DNA of 64,000 bases from Amycolatopsis deserti (GTDB lineage: Bacteria; Actinomycetota; Actinomycetes; Mycobacteriales; Pseudonocardiaceae), in contig NZ_BNAU01000005.1 of NCBI RefSeq assembly GCF_014653945.1, positions 124,001 to 188,000 on the forward strand, read 5' to 3'. The position numbers and the translations under genes are program-made. Numbering within the stretch: position 1 is the stretch's first letter; each line of letters begins with the position of its first letter. Positions 16,286 through 25,825 of this stretch are shown piece by piece. The notes under the pieces are model-generated. The model had not been told where the DNA came from and made no database searches. It saw only the letters and a program-made list of their open reading frames with translations.

Positions 16286-17469
16286 GATCCGGCCTCCGGG
16301 ATGTCGACCAGCGGCAGCAGGGGCAGCGGCGGGAGCTTGCCGCTGTTGATGTCGGCCAGCAGCTGCGGGATCGACGGCACCTTCGCGATGCCCTCGACCA
16401 CCGGGGCGATCGCTTCGCACGCGTCGCTGACCGTAGTCGGCAGCCCGACCGGCGTGGAGGCCTTGATCAGCCGGCACAGCGTGGTGATCAGCGGGTTGGT
16501 GAACTCGTTGGCGTTGTAGCGGATCGCGATGCTGCCCGAGGCCGCGTCGTAGGAGTTGATGAAGTTCGTCATGCCGGTCGGGCCGACGTCGAGCACCTCG
16601 GCGAGCGCGGCCCGCTGGTCCACCAGCACCTGGGTGATGCCCGCCAGCTTGTCCACATTGGACGTCAGCAGGTCCTTGTTCTCGGCCACGAAGCTCTGCA
16701 CGTCGCCGAGCGACGAGCCGAGCGCGGCCAGCGCGGCGCTGACGTCGCCGGAGTCTTCGGCGAGGAAACCGGTGACGTTCCCCAGCCGCTGGTAGAACTC
16801 GTTGAGCTGCGCGTCGCTGTCCGCGAGCGCGGTGGTGAACGACTGCAGGTTCCGCACGGTGGCGAACAGGTCGTCCTTGGAGTTGTCCAGCGTGCGCGAC
16901 AGGTTCGCCAGCTCGGTGACCGTGCTGTTGAGGTTGAGCCCGTTGCCCTCGAGGTTGGCGGCGGCGGTGTTCAGCAGATCGGACAGCGCCCCGTTGGCGT
17001 TGGCGCCGTTGGGTCCCAGGCTGGTGGAGAGCTTGTCGAGCGTGCCGTAGAGGTCGTCCAGCTCCATCGGCGTCGCGGTGCGCTCCTGCGGGATCACGGT
17101 GCCCGACGCCATCACCGGACCGGTGTCGTAGGCCGGGGTGAGCTGCACGTACCGGTCGCTGACCAGGCTCGGCGCGACCACCACGGCACCGGCGTCGGCC
17201 GGGATCCGCACGTCGTCGTCGACCCGCATGTCCACGCGCACCACGGCGCCTTCCGGGGTGACCCCGGTGATCTCCCCGACCTGCACGCCGAGCACCCGCA
17301 CCGACGATCCGGCGTAGAGGCCGACGGTCTTGTCGAACAGCGCGGAGATCCGCGTGCCGCCGGTGTCCCGGAACACCAGGAACAACCCGGCCGTCACCAG
17401 CAGCGCGACCACGCACCCGGTCGCGACCCAGCGGTAGGCGCCGCGCGAGGCACGGCTGTCGAGCGTCAT
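16282..17469 (-). CDS. mce4D: Mce-family protein Mce4D
   Basis: 395 residues, beginning MTLDSRASRGAYRWVATGCVVALLVTAGLFLVF. The MCE domain is TRISALFDKTVGLYAGSSVRVLGVQVGEITGVTPEGAVVRVDMRV. The helical domain ends in a Leu/Pro-rich tail (KLPPLPLLPLVDIPEAGS). Start ATG at 17469, overlapping mce4C. Confidence 0.87.
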   Translation of the reverse strand: MTLDSRASRGAYRWVATGCVVALLVTAGLFLVFRDTGGTRISALFDKTVGLYAGSSVRVLGVQVGEITGVTPEGAVVRVDMRVDDDVRIPADAGAVVVAPSLVSDRYVQLTPAYDTGPVMASGTVIPQERTATPMELDDLYGTLDKLSTSLGPNGANANGALSDLLNTAAANLEGNGLNLNSTVTELANLSRTLDNSKDDLFATVRNLQSFTTALADSDAQLNEFYQRLGNVTGFLAEDSGDVSAALAALGSSLGDVQSFVAENKDLLTSNVDKLAGITQVLVDQRAALAEVLDVGPTGMTNFINSYDAASGSIAIRYNANEFTNPLITTLCRLIKASTPVGLPTTVSDACEAIAPVVEGIAKVPSIPQLLADINSGKLPPLPLLPLVDIPEAGS

Positions 17470-18497
17470 CCGCCCCCCAATCCCTGGTCCGGCGCGGCGA
17501 GCGGCGGCGTACAGCCCTCGGGGTTGATGGACAGTCCGCCCGCCTTGATCACCGGCGGCAGCAGCCCGCAGATGTAGCCCTCGAACCAACGGCCGTTGCC
17601 GGTCGCGTTCGCGCCGACGCGGGTGAACGGCGCGAGCAGCTCGAGGCTGCGGTTCAGGTTGTCCTGGTTGTTCTGCAGGATCGTGGTGACCTCGCCGAGC
17701 CGTTCCAGCGTCGGCCGCAGCTGCGCGCGGTTGTCGGCGACCAGGCCGGACAGCTGGGCCGCGAGCTGCTGGGTGCCGGTGAGCAGCGCCTTGATCGCGT
17801 CCCGGCGCCGCTGCAGCTCGCCGAGCAGCAGGTTGCCGTCGTTGATGATCGCGGTGAGCTGGGCGTTGCGGTCGGCCAGGGTCCGCGACACCTGGCTGGT
17901 GTTCGCCAGCAGGTTCGCCAGTTCCTGGTCGCGGGAGGACACCGTGCGCGACAACGCGGACAGACCGGACAGCGTGTCGCGCAACGGCTGCGGCGTGTCC
18001 TTGAGCGCGTCGGCGACCGCGTCGAAACTCCGCGCGAGCTGGTTCGTGTCGATCTGCCCGACCGTCGTGGACAGCTGCTGGAAGGCGTCCTGCAGCTGGA
18101 ACGGCGTGGTGGTCCGCTCGACCGGGATCGGCTCGTCCGGGTCCAGCGCGCCCTCACCCTTGGGTTTGAGCGCCAGGTACTTCTCGCCCAGCAGCGTCTT
18201 GATCTCGATCGACGCCGTCGACTCGTTCCCGACCCGGGTGTTCTCCACCTTGAACTTGACCAGCACCTTCTTCCCGGCCAGCGACACGTCGGTGACCTGG
18301 CCGACCTTCACGCCGGCCACCTGCACCTCGTTGTCCGGCGCGAGGCCCGCGGACTCGGCGAAGTAGGCCTGGTAGGTGGTGCCGGTGCCGAGCAGCGGCA
18401 GCTCGTCGGAGAAGTAGGACACCAGCGTCACCAGCACGACGAGCACGAGCGTCACCGCGCCGACGGCGGCCTGGTTGCGGTCCTTGAGCGCCTTCAT
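17466..18497 (-). CDS. mce4C: Mce-family protein Mce4C
   Basis: 343 residues from the ATG at 18497 (MKALKDRNQAAVGAVTLVLVVLVTLVSYF), which overlaps the mce4B stop as ATGA; a GTG at 18509 is possible but less likely. The MCE domain is QAYFAESAGLAPDNEVQVAGVKVGQVTDVSLAGKKVLVKF. The C-terminus carries the Cys pair segment FEGYICGLLPPVIKAGGLSINPEGCTPP, also seen in Mce4B. Confidence 0.87.
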   Translation of the reverse strand: MKALKDRNQAAVGAVTLVLVVLVTLVSYFSDELPLLGTGTTYQAYFAESAGLAPDNEVQVAGVKVGQVTDVSLAGKKVLVKFKVENTRVGNESTASIEIKTLLGEKYLALKPKGEGALDPDEPIPVERTTTPFQLQDAFQQLSTTVGQIDTNQLARSFDAVADALKDTPQPLRDTLSGLSALSRTVSSRDQELANLLANTSQVSRTLADRNAQLTAIINDGNLLLGELQRRRDAIKALLTGTQQLAAQLSGLVADNRAQLRPTLERLGEVTTILQNNQDNLNRSLELLAPFTRVGANATGNGRWFEGYICGLLPPVIKAGGLSINPEGCTPPLAAPDQGLGGG

Positions 18498-19537
18498 GAC
18501 GTCTGGCACCTCTCCGGAAGCTCGGTCGCCGGAAGGGGGAGCAGCGGCAGCGTGATGTTCAGCGAGGTCACGCCGATCGTCCCGGTCAGGCCGCAGAGGT
18601 AGTAGTTGTACCAGCCGCCGTAGCTCAGGGTCCGGGTGAACTTCTCCAGGTTGCCGGGCAGTTTCTTCAGCAGCTCGTCGATCAGCTGCCCGGAGTCGGC
18701 CAGGGTGCCGGACAGCGTGCCGAGCGCGGCGATGTCCTGCTGCACCGGCGGGCGGGCGTCGGCGAGCAGCCCGGCGGTGGCGTCGGTGAGGTCGCCCAGC
18801 GCGGACACCGCGTCGCCGATCGGGCCGCGCTGCTGCGCCAGCCCGGTGACCAGCTGCTGGGTTTGGTCGATCAGGTTGGACAGCTGTGGGCCGCGGTCGT
18901 TCACCGTCGTCAGGACGGTGTTGAGGTTGCCGATGACCTGGCCGATCACCTGGTCGCGGTCGGCGATGGTCTGGGTGAGCGACGCGGTGTGCGACAGCAG
19001 GCTCTCGATCGTGCCGCCCTCGCCCTGGAACACCTGGATGATCTCGTAGGAGAGCTGGTTGACCTGCTGCGGGTCGAGCGCGGCGAACAGCGGCTTGAAC
19101 CCGTTGAACAGCACGGTGAGGTTGAGCGCGGGCTGGGTGCGCTCCGGCGGGATCATGCCGCCGGCCGCGAGCTGGTCGTCGCCGGGGACGTTGGTGCCCA
19201 GCGACAGGTACCGCTGCCCGACCAGGTTGCGGTACTTGACGGTGGCGGTGACCGAGCCGGGCAGGCGGTAGGCCGACTGGACGGTGAAGTGCACGTCGGC
19301 GTAGCTGGTGTCGCCGTCCTGCTCGACGGTGATGCTGTCCACCTGCCCGACCTTCACGCCGACGATCCGCACGTCGTCGCCCTCGTGCAGCCCGGAGGCG
19401 TCGGTGAAGCGCGCGGTGTAGGTGGAGGTGACGCCGAAGTTGGTGTTGGCGATGGTCGCGCCGAGGATCCCGGTCAGCAGCACGGTGACGGCCGCGAAGA
19501 TCGCGATCTTGATCAGCGACGGCAGGAACCGGTTCAC
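18494..19537 (-). CDS. mce4B: Mce-family protein Mce4B
   Basis: 347 residues from a GTG at 19537. The membrane anchor is LIKIAIFAAVTVLLTGILGATI and the MCE domain is YTARFTDASGLHEGDDVRIVGVKVGQVDSITVEQD. The C-terminal segment YGGWYNYYLCGLTGTIGVTSLNITLP is typical for Mce-B subunits. GTGA overlap with mce4A. Confidence 0.88.
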   Translation of the reverse strand: MNRFLPSLIKIAIFAAVTVLLTGILGATIANTNFGVTSTYTARFTDASGLHEGDDVRIVGVKVGQVDSITVEQDGDTSYADVHFTVQSAYRLPGSVTATVKYRNLVGQRYLSLGTNVPGDDQLAAGGMIPPERTQPALNLTVLFNGFKPLFAALDPQQVNQLSYEIIQVFQGEGGTIESLLSHTASLTQTIADRDQVIGQVIGNLNTVLTTVNDRGPQLSNLIDQTQQLVTGLAQQRGPIGDAVSALGDLTDATAGLLADARPPVQQDIAALGTLSGTLADSGQLIDELLKKLPGNLEKFTRTLSYGGWYNYYLCGLTGTIGVTSLNITLPLLPLPATELPERCQTS

Positions 19538-20856
19538 TGGACCTCCACCTCCGCCCCGCGGTAGAGCGGCCCGGCGAGCAGGCTCGCCCACCCCGGCACG
19601 TCCTGCGGCGCGGCCGGCGACACCAGCGCGGCGATCAGGTCCTGCTCGGCGGGCGAGTTCGCCACCGATCCCGTGGTGGAGGAACCGCCCGCGATGATCC
19701 CGTTGCTGGGCAGCGGAACGCTCGCGCCCGGCCCGGCCGGCGGGTGCGTCGAGCCGTCCTGGATCGGCCCGCCCGGCGGGTACTGCGGCCAGCGGCCCGG
19801 CGGCAGCACCATCGGGTAGCAGCGCGGGCCGCGCTTGTCGAGGTAGGCCGGTTCGTCCTTGCCCGGCTCGTACTTCGTGCGGTCGGCGATGAACCGGATC
19901 GTCACGTGGTTCATCTTGTCCGTGCCGGCGCCGAAGGCCTGGTACGCGCGCGGGACCGCCTCGGCCAGCTGCTGCAGCAGGCACGGGTACTCCGGCGCGT
20001 ACTTCGCCAGTACCTCCAAAGTGGACTGCGAGGTGACCGTGAGGTTGATCAGGTTGGCCTGGTTGACGCGCAGGAAGCTGTCCAGGTTGTCGCTCGCGGT
20101 GGTCACCGACGCCCACACCTGCGCCAGCGTCTGCTGCTTGTCGACCAGCGTCTTCGTGGTGGTGGTCAGGTCGGCCAGCGCCTGCAGGAAGTCCGGCGCG
20201 GCGCGGTCGTAGGTGTCCGCGACGTTGGCCAGCCCGGTGATGTCGGCCTTGATGTCGGGCAGCGACGGGTTCAGCCCGGCCAGGTACTCGGACAGGTTCA
20301 CCAGCGTGGCGCCGAGCTGCTGGCCGCGGCCGTCGAGCGCGGTGGACACCGCGCTGAGCGTGCTGGCGAGCTTCTGCGGCTGGACGGCCTGCAGCAGCGG
20401 CATGACGTTGTTGAGCACCTGTTCGAGCTCGATCGCCGAGCTGCTGCGGTCCTGCGGGATGACGTCCCCGGCCGCGATGTGCCGCGCCGACGGGTCGGCC
20501 GGGAGCTGCAGCGCCACGTAGCGTTCGCCGAACAGGGTCTTGGGCAGCAGCCGCGCCGACACGTTTTCCGGGATCAGGTTCAGCTGGCCCGGGTCCAGCG
20601 CGAGCTCCAGCACGGCGTGGTCGCCGAGCGCGTCGATCGAGCGCACCTCGCCGACCACGACGCCGCGGATCTTGACGTCGGAGCCCTTGCGCAGCTGGTT
20701 GCCGACGTGGTCGGTCTCCAGGCGCACCATCGCGACCGGGGTGAACTCCTTGTTGTAGGCGGCCACCGTGGTGGCGAAGAACAGCCCGCACACGACGAGG
20801 AACACCAGGCCGAGCACCTGGTACCAGAGTCGCCGCAGCAGCACTGCCCGTCTCAT
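19534..20856 (-). CDS. mce4A: Mce-family protein Mce4A
   Basis: 440 residues. The start is chosen at the ATG at 20856, which overlaps the yrbE4B stop; the much longer open frame upstream is an artefact. Anchor LWYQVLGLVFLVVCGLFFATTV, MCE domain VAMVRLETDHVGNQLRKGSDVKIRGVVVGEVRSIDALGDHAVLEL, then the helical needle and a Pro/Gly/Ser-rich tail. As MceA it is the first subunit of the transport tunnel. Confidence 0.9.
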   Translation of the reverse strand: MRRAVLLRRLWYQVLGLVFLVVCGLFFATTVAAYNKEFTPVAMVRLETDHVGNQLRKGSDVKIRGVVVGEVRSIDALGDHAVLELALDPGQLNLIPENVSARLLPKTLFGERYVALQLPADPSARHIAAGDVIPQDRSSSAIELEQVLNNVMPLLQAVQPQKLASTLSAVSTALDGRGQQLGATLVNLSEYLAGLNPSLPDIKADITGLANVADTYDRAAPDFLQALADLTTTTKTLVDKQQTLAQVWASVTTASDNLDSFLRVNQANLINLTVTSQSTLEVLAKYAPEYPCLLQQLAEAVPRAYQAFGAGTDKMNHVTIRFIADRTKYEPGKDEPAYLDKRGPRCYPMVLPPGRWPQYPPGGPIQDGSTHPPAGPGASVPLPSNGIIAGGSSTTGSVANSPAEQDLIAALVSPAAPQDVPGWASLLAGPLYRGAEVEVQ

Positions 20857-21716
20857 CCCGCGATCCTCACCGTCGTGGTCGCGCCCCAGACCGCCAGGCT
20901 GAGGAAGAAGTCGAGCACCGAGATCAGCACGATCGAGGTCCGCACCGCGCGGCCCACCGCGACCCCGACGCCGGCCGGCCCGCCGCTGGCGGTGTAGCCG
21001 TAGTAGCAGTGCGACAGGATCACCAGCACGCTGAACACGATCACCTTGCCGAACGACCACAGCACGTCCTCGGGCGGCAGGAACAGCCCGAAGTAGTGGT
21101 CGTAGGTGCCGGCGGACTGGCCGTAGAGCCACACCGTGACCTGCCGGGAGGCCAGGTAGGACGACAGCAGGCCGACCGCGTACAGCGGGATCACCGCGCC
21201 GAGCCCGGCCAGCACGCGCGTGGTGACCAGGTACGGCAGGCTGGGCACCGCCATCACCTCGAGCGCGTCGATCTCCTCGGAGATCCGCATCGCGCCGAGC
21301 TGGGCGGTGAACCCGCAGCCGACAGTCGCCGACAACGCGAGCCCCGCGGCCAGCGGCGCCACCTCACGGGTGTTGAAGTAGGCCGAGATGAACCCGGTGA
21401 GCGCGGCGGTGCCGAGCTGGTTGAGCGCGGCGTAGCCCTGCAGGCCGACGATGAGACCGGTGAACAGGGTCATGCCGATCATCACGCCGAGTGTCCCGCC
21501 GATCACCGCCAGACCGCCGGTGCCGAAACAGACCTCGGTCAGCAGCCGCAGCGTTTCCCTGCGGTAGCGGCGAAGCGTGCGCGGCGCCCAGGCGAGCGCG
21601 CGGACGTAGAACGAGAGCTGGCTGCCCAGCCCTTCCAGGACCGCACCCGGGCGCGCGATCATCTCGAGTGTCCGGTCGGACACCCCCGGCTGGCGTTCCA
21701 GTGTCTCCGCGGTCAT
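20853..21716 (-). CDS. yrbE4B: MlaE/YrbE-type ABC transporter permease YrbE4B
   Basis: 287 residues (MTAETLERQPGVSDRTLEMIARPGAVLEGLG) with several hydrophobic helices and the MlaE-family signature RISEEIDALEVMAVPSLPYLVTTRVLAG, the coupling helix for the MceG/MlaF ATPase. The ATG at 21716 has GAAGG at good distance; a GTG three bases earlier is the alternative. It forms the inner-membrane permease with YrbE4A. No ATPase gene lies in the window, which is normal because MceG is usually shared and encoded elsewhere. Confidence 0.9.
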   Translation of the reverse strand: MTAETLERQPGVSDRTLEMIARPGAVLEGLGSQLSFYVRALAWAPRTLRRYRRETLRLLTEVCFGTGGLAVIGGTLGVMIGMTLFTGLIVGLQGYAALNQLGTAALTGFISAYFNTREVAPLAAGLALSATVGCGFTAQLGAMRISEEIDALEVMAVPSLPYLVTTRVLAGLGAVIPLYAVGLLSSYLASRQVTVWLYGQSAGTYDHYFGLFLPPEDVLWSFGKVIVFSVLVILSHCYYGYTASGGPAGVGVAVGRAVRTSIVLISVLDFFLSLAVWGATTTVRIAG

Positions 21717-22510
21717 CACAGCGCCTTCGGCGGAACGATCCGCAGGTAGATGGCGGTCAGCACGACGTTGATGAGGAACAGCAGCAGGAACGTGATGACC
21801 ACGGCCTGGTTCACCGCGTCGCCGACGCCCTTCGGCCCGCCGGCCGGGTTGAGCCCGCGGTAGGCGGCCACCACCCCGGCGACGAACCCGTACAGCACCG
21901 CCTTGATCTCGCTGACGTAGAGGTCGGGCAGCTGCGCCAGCGCGTTGAAGCTGGCCAGGTACGCGCCCGGGGTGCCGCCCTGCATGACGACGTTGAAGAA
22001 GTAGCCGCCCAGCACGCCGACCACGCTGACCAGGCCGTTGAGCAGCACGGACACCACCATCGCGGCGAGCACGCGCGGCACGATGAGGCGCTGGATCGGG
22101 TTGACCCCGAGCACCTCCATCGCGTCGATCTCTTCGCGGATCTTGCGCGCCCCGATATCAGCACAGACGGCACTGCCACCGGCGCCCGCGACGAGCAGGG
22201 CGGTGATCAGCGGGGCGGCCTGCTGCACGATCGCCAGCGCGCTGGCCGCGCCGGTGAACGACTGCGCGCCGATCTGCTGCGTCAGCGAGCCCAGCTGCAG
22301 CGCGATCACCGCGCCGAACGGGATCGCGACGAGCGCGGTCGGCAGGATCGTCACGCTCGCGAAGAACCAGCACTGCAGGATCCACTCGCGGAACTGGAAG
22401 GGCCTGCGCGGGATCGCCCGCAGCACCTCCCAGGCCAGTGTGGACAGGCGGCCGACCTGGGTGAGCGCGGCGGTGCCCGGTATCGTGAGCGTTCCCGTGC
22501 GTGACCCCAT
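21716..22510 (-). CDS. yrbE4A: MlaE/YrbE-type ABC transporter permease YrbE4A
   Basis: 264 residues (MGSRTGTLTIPGTAALTQVGRLSTLAWEVLRAIPRRPFQFREW). The MlaE coupling motif is KIREEIDAMEVLGVNPIQRLIVPRVLA. It is the first gene of the transport part of the operon. The ATG at 22510 has GGAGG five bases upstream. A 105-nt gap with a hairpin separates it from the SDR gene on the same strand, so it may have its own promoter as well as read-through. Confidence 0.9.
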   Translation of the reverse strand: MGSRTGTLTIPGTAALTQVGRLSTLAWEVLRAIPRRPFQFREWILQCWFFASVTILPTALVAIPFGAVIALQLGSLTQQIGAQSFTGAASALAIVQQAAPLITALLVAGAGGSAVCADIGARKIREEIDAMEVLGVNPIQRLIVPRVLAAMVVSVLLNGLVSVVGVLGGYFFNVVMQGGTPGAYLASFNALAQLPDLYVSEIKAVLYGFVAGVVAAYRGLNPAGGPKGVGDAVNQAVVITFLLLFLINVVLTAIYLRIVPPKAL

Positions 22511-22563
22511 CACACCTCCGCGACCCCAGCCTCGTTGCTCTGAGTCTTACTCCCTTGCGGGAA

Positions 22564-22582
22564 ACCGCTTTGCGTTAGCGGT
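22564..22582 (-). terminator. Hairpin between SDR gene and yrbE4A
   Basis: ACCGCT-N7-AGCGGT, followed on the minus strand by TTT. It could end part of the transcripts from the SDR/ALDH genes or act as a binding site for the mce4 promoter. The short stem and short T run make a strong terminator unlikely. Confidence 0.35.
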
Positions 22583-22615
22583 GTTTACTCCGTATTCCCG
22601 TGAAGTCGATCACTC

Positions 22616-23371
22616 CTAAATCTTCAGAGCATGGGTAGCCGTGGCCCCGCCGTCGGCGACGAACTCGGCGCCGGTGCAGTAGGAACTCTCGTCGCTGGCC
22701 AGGAACACCGCGAGGTGCGCGATCTCCTCCGGCTTGCCGACCCGGCCCAGCGCGACCTTCTTGCCGACCCAGGACGTGTCGATCTCGGCTCCGCCCGCGG
22801 CGTCGGACACCATCTTGGTGTCGATCATGCCGGGATGGACCGAATTGACCCGGATCCCCTTGCTCCCCAGTTCCAGCGCGGCCACCTTCGTCATCCCGCG
22901 GATCGCGAACTTGCTCGCGGTGTAGGCGACGAGGAACGGCATGCCGGCCAGACCCTCCACAGAGGACACGTTGATGATCGAGCCGCCACCGGCCCGCGTC
23001 ATCGGTTCAACGACCGAGCGCATCCCGAGAAACGCCCCGATCTGGTTGATCCCGATGACCCGTTCGTAATCGGCCAGTGACGTGTGCGCCAGCTCCGAGA
23101 AGTGCAGAATTCCGGCGTTGTTCACCAGCACGGTGAGCCCGCCGAACTCGTCCTCGGCGCGCTGCACGGCGGCGGCCCAGTCGTCCTCGCGCGAGACGTC
23201 CAGGTGCTGGTAGACCGCGCCGATCTCCTCGGCGAGGGCTTTGCCGTCGTCGTCGGCGACGTCGGCGACCATCACCTTCGCGCCCTCCTGTGTGAAGCGC
23301 CGGGCCGCGGCCGCGCCCTGTCCCCGGGCCGCGCCGGTGATCAGCGCGGCCTTCCCGTCGAGGCGTCCCAT
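22616..23371 (-). CDS. Short-chain dehydrogenase/reductase (NAD-dependent)
   Basis: 251 residues. The cofactor motif GAARGQGAAAARRF is near residue 13, followed by NNAG and the catalytic Ser-Tyr-x3-Lys (SSVEGLAGMPFLVAYTASK). ADVADDDG after strand 2 indicates NAD preference. It resembles 3-alpha/3-beta or 17-beta hydroxysteroid dehydrogenases. The ATG overlaps the ALDH stop (TGATG). Position in the sterol operon suggests a steroid or side-chain alcohol as substrate; this is inference. Confidence 0.87.
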   Translation of the reverse strand: MGRLDGKAALITGAARGQGAAAARRFTQEGAKVMVADVADDDGKALAEEIGAVYQHLDVSREDDWAAAVQRAEDEFGGLTVLVNNAGILHFSELAHTSLADYERVIGINQIGAFLGMRSVVEPMTRAGGGSIINVSSVEGLAGMPFLVAYTASKFAIRGMTKVAALELGSKGIRVNSVHPGMIDTKMVSDAAGGAEIDTSWVGKKVALGRVGKPEEIAHLAVFLASDESSYCTGAEFVADGGATATHALKI

Positions 23372-24885
23372 CACATCATCTCGTCGGTCAGCGGCAGGTA
23401 CACCGACTTCAGCTCGGTGTAGGCCTCGATGGAGGACTTGCCGCCCTCGCGGCCCAGCCCGGACTGCTTGAACCCGCCGAAGGGCAGGTGCGGCTCGATC
23501 TGGAAGCCGTTGATGCCGATCGTGCCGGCCCGCAGCTTGCGGGACACCCGGAAGGCGCGCTGGACGTCGGCGGTGAACAAGCCCGCGCCGAGGCCGTACT
23601 CGGTGTCGTTGGCCAGCCGCACGGCCTCGTCCTCGTCGGTGAACGGGACGACCGCGAGCACCGGGCCGAAGATCTCCTCCTGCGCGATGGTGGCGTGGTT
23701 GTCCACGTCGGCGAAGATGGTCGGGGCGACGAAGTTGCCGCCCGCGAGGTCGCCGCCGAGCCGTTCGCCACCCGTGACCAGACGCGCGCCCTCGGCCTTG
23801 CCCTTCTCGATGTAGCCGAGCACGCGGGCCAGTTGCTTCTCGTTGATCAGCGGGCTGCCCATCACGCCCGGGTCGAACGGGTCGCCGTAGGTCATCGCCT
23901 GCGCCATGCCCTGCGCGGCGCCGAGGAACTCGTCGTAGACGTCGCGGTGCACCAGGGCGCGGGTGTTGGCGACGCACGCCTGCCCGGACAGTCCCATGGT
24001 GACCGCGCCGACGACGGTGGCGGCGGCCAGCGCGACGTTGGGCGCGTCGGCGAACACCAGCGCCGGGCTCTTGCCGCCGAGTTCGAGCGAGACCCGCTTG
24101 AGCGTGCTCGCGGAGGCCTCGACGATGTGCTTGCCCACCGCGCGGCTGCCGGTGAAGCTGACCTTGTCCACGCCGGGGTGGGTGATCAGCGCTTCGCCGA
24201 CCGGGTCGCCGGGGCCGGTGACGACGTTGAGCGTGCCGGCCGGCAGCCCGGCCTCGACGAGCAGTTCGACCATGCGCAGCACGGTGAACGTGCAGTACTC
24301 CGAAGGTTTGAGCACGATGGTGCACCCGGCCGCGAGCGCCGGGGCGACCTTCTGCGCGAACAGCAGGAACGGCGCGTTCCACGGCAGGATCGCCGCCACC
24401 ACGCCGATCGGCTCGCGGAAGGTCATCGCCAGGTGGTCGCCGCCCTGGTACGGCGTGAGGGTCTCGCCGCCGAGCTTGTCCACCCAGCCGGCGTGGTGGT
24501 CGAACACGTCCGCCGCGGCGCCGACCGAGGTCGCGTAGATCGTGCTGCTGAACGACAGCGGCACCGAGTTGTCCAGCGCCTGCAACGCCCGCAGCTCCTC
24601 GGCGTGCTCGCGCAGCAGGCCGGCGTAGCGGTGCAGGACCGCGACCCGGGTGCTCGCGCGGGAGTTGGACCAGGCGCCGGACTCGAAGGCCACGCGTGCC
24701 GAGGCGACCGCGGCGTCGACGTCGGCCTCGGTGGCGATGGCGAACTCGCCGATCTCCTCGCCGGTGGCCGGGTGCCGGTGGGTCCAGGATTCGCTGCCGG
24801 TGCCCGGACCCCACTGGCCGTCGAGGTAGAGCTGACCGGTCTTGAGGCCGACGGATTCGCGGTGCGGCTGCACGGTGAGTGTCAT
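23371..24885 (-). CDS. Aldehyde dehydrogenase (NAD(P)-dependent)
   Basis: 504 residues. Standard ALDH motifs are present: PWNAPFLL (Asn of the oxyanion site), KPSEYCTFTVL, FTGSRAVGK, the general base in LELGGKSPALVF and the catalytic Cys in GLSGQACVANTR, ending with EIFGPVL. It lies between two SDR genes with overlapping ends and therefore probably oxidises an aldehyde made by one of them. An ALDH is not present at this point in the M. tuberculosis mce4 locus as I recall it, so it is a lineage-specific addition. Confidence 0.9.
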   Translation of the reverse strand: MTLTVQPHRESVGLKTGQLYLDGQWGPGTGSESWTHRHPATGEEIGEFAIATEADVDAAVASARVAFESGAWSNSRASTRVAVLHRYAGLLREHAEELRALQALDNSVPLSFSSTIYATSVGAAADVFDHHAGWVDKLGGETLTPYQGGDHLAMTFREPIGVVAAILPWNAPFLLFAQKVAPALAAGCTIVLKPSEYCTFTVLRMVELLVEAGLPAGTLNVVTGPGDPVGEALITHPGVDKVSFTGSRAVGKHIVEASASTLKRVSLELGGKSPALVFADAPNVALAAATVVGAVTMGLSGQACVANTRALVHRDVYDEFLGAAQGMAQAMTYGDPFDPGVMGSPLINEKQLARVLGYIEKGKAEGARLVTGGERLGGDLAGGNFVAPTIFADVDNHATIAQEEIFGPVLAVVPFTDEDEAVRLANDTEYGLGAGLFTADVQRAFRVSRKLRAGTIGINGFQIEPHLPFGGFKQSGLGREGGKSSIEAYTELKSVYLPLTDEMM

Positions 24886-25772
24886 GGGAGCTCCAGGATC
24901 TCGGTGGCGGCGAACATGGTCTCGGGGTCACGGTCGGCGAAGTGCGCGCCCACGGTGGTGTCCAGCTCCTCGGCCGTCCACAGCGGACCGGTGGTGTCGA
25001 ACCGCTGCTCGACCGCGGGTGGTTTGAGCAGCGCGACCATGCCGCCGTGCACCACGAACACCTGGCCGTTGATGCGCTCCGCGCGTTCCGACGCCAGGAA
25101 CGCGACGAACGGGGCGACGTGGTCCACCGACAACGGGTCGACGCCGCCGTCCGGCGCGTCGCCGAAGACGTCCGCGGTCATGGCGGTGCGCGCGCGGGGG
25201 CAGATGGCGTTGGCCCGCACGCCGTAGCGCGCGGCGCCGCGGGCGGTGGCGACCGTGAGGCCCACGATCCCGGCCTTGGCGGCCGCGTAGTTGGGCTGAC
25301 CGGCGGATCCAACGAGGAACGCCTCGGACGCGGTGTTGACGATCCGCGCGAACACCGGCCGCCCGGTCTCCTTCGACTGCTTGCGCCAGTGCGCGGTGGC
25401 GTTGCGGGACAACAGGAAGTGGCCCCGCAGGTGCACCCGGATCACGGTGTCCCACTCCTCGTCGGACATCGAGAACAGCATCCGGTCGCGAAGCACCCCG
25501 GCGTTGTTGACGACGATGTGCAGCCCGCCGAAGTGGTCGAGCGCGGCTTCGACGAGGGCGTCGGCGGTGGCGCGTTCGCCCACGTCCCCGGTGACGAGCA
25601 GCGCCCGGCCGCCCTCGGCCTCGATCTCGTCGACGACGGTCTTGGCGGTTTCCGCGACGTCGTTGACGACCACCGAGGCACCCGAACGGGCCAGCGCGAG
25701 CGCCTCCGCCCGGCCCAGTCCCGCCCCGGCGCCGGTCACGATCGCCACCCGCGGTTCCCTCTCACCTTCCAC
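24882..25772 (-). CDS. hsd4A: Hsd4A-like SDR (17-beta-hydroxysteroid / 3-hydroxyacyl-CoA dehydrogenase)
   Basis: 296 residues from a GTG at 25772 (VVEGEREPRVAIVTGAGAGLGRAEALALARSG). The GAGAGLGR motif, NNAG, and Ser/Tyr/Lys (NTASEAFLVGSAGQPNYAAAKAG) are in the MFE-2/Hsd4 arrangement, with a C-terminal extension after the SDR fold. The position next to the ferredoxin and upstream of yrbE4A matches Rv3502c of M. tuberculosis. Orthologues act on 17-hydroxysteroids and on 22-hydroxyacyl-CoA side chains. Earlier in-frame starts would run past the KstR-like box at 25784 and are rejected. Confidence 0.82.
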   Translation of the reverse strand: MEGEREPRVAIVTGAGAGLGRAEALALARSGASVVVNDVAETAKTVVDEIEAEGGRALLVTGDVGERATADALVEAALDHFGGLHIVVNNAGVLRDRMLFSMSDEEWDTVIRVHLRGHFLLSRNATAHWRKQSKETGRPVFARIVNTASEAFLVGSAGQPNYAAAKAGIVGLTVATARGAARYGVRANAICPRARTAMTADVFGDAPDGGVDPLSVDHVAPFVAFLASERAERINGQVFVVHGGMVALLKPPAVEQRFDTTGPLWTAEELDTTVGAHFADRDPETMFAATEILELP

Positions 25773-25783
25773 GACGGCCAGAC

Positions 25784-25797
25784 TAGAATCTGTTCTC
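25784..25797. promoter_or_regulatory. Imperfect KstR-type box before hsd4A
   Basis: TAGAATCTGTTCTC matches the KstR consensus TnnAACnnGTTnnA at all but two of the fixed positions and lies 12 nt upstream of the hsd4A GTG. It is a plausible second, weaker operator for the minus-strand operon. Confidence 0.45.
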
Positions 25798-25825
25798 GTC
25801 TTGGACAACCCCCAGTTTCTGCCGT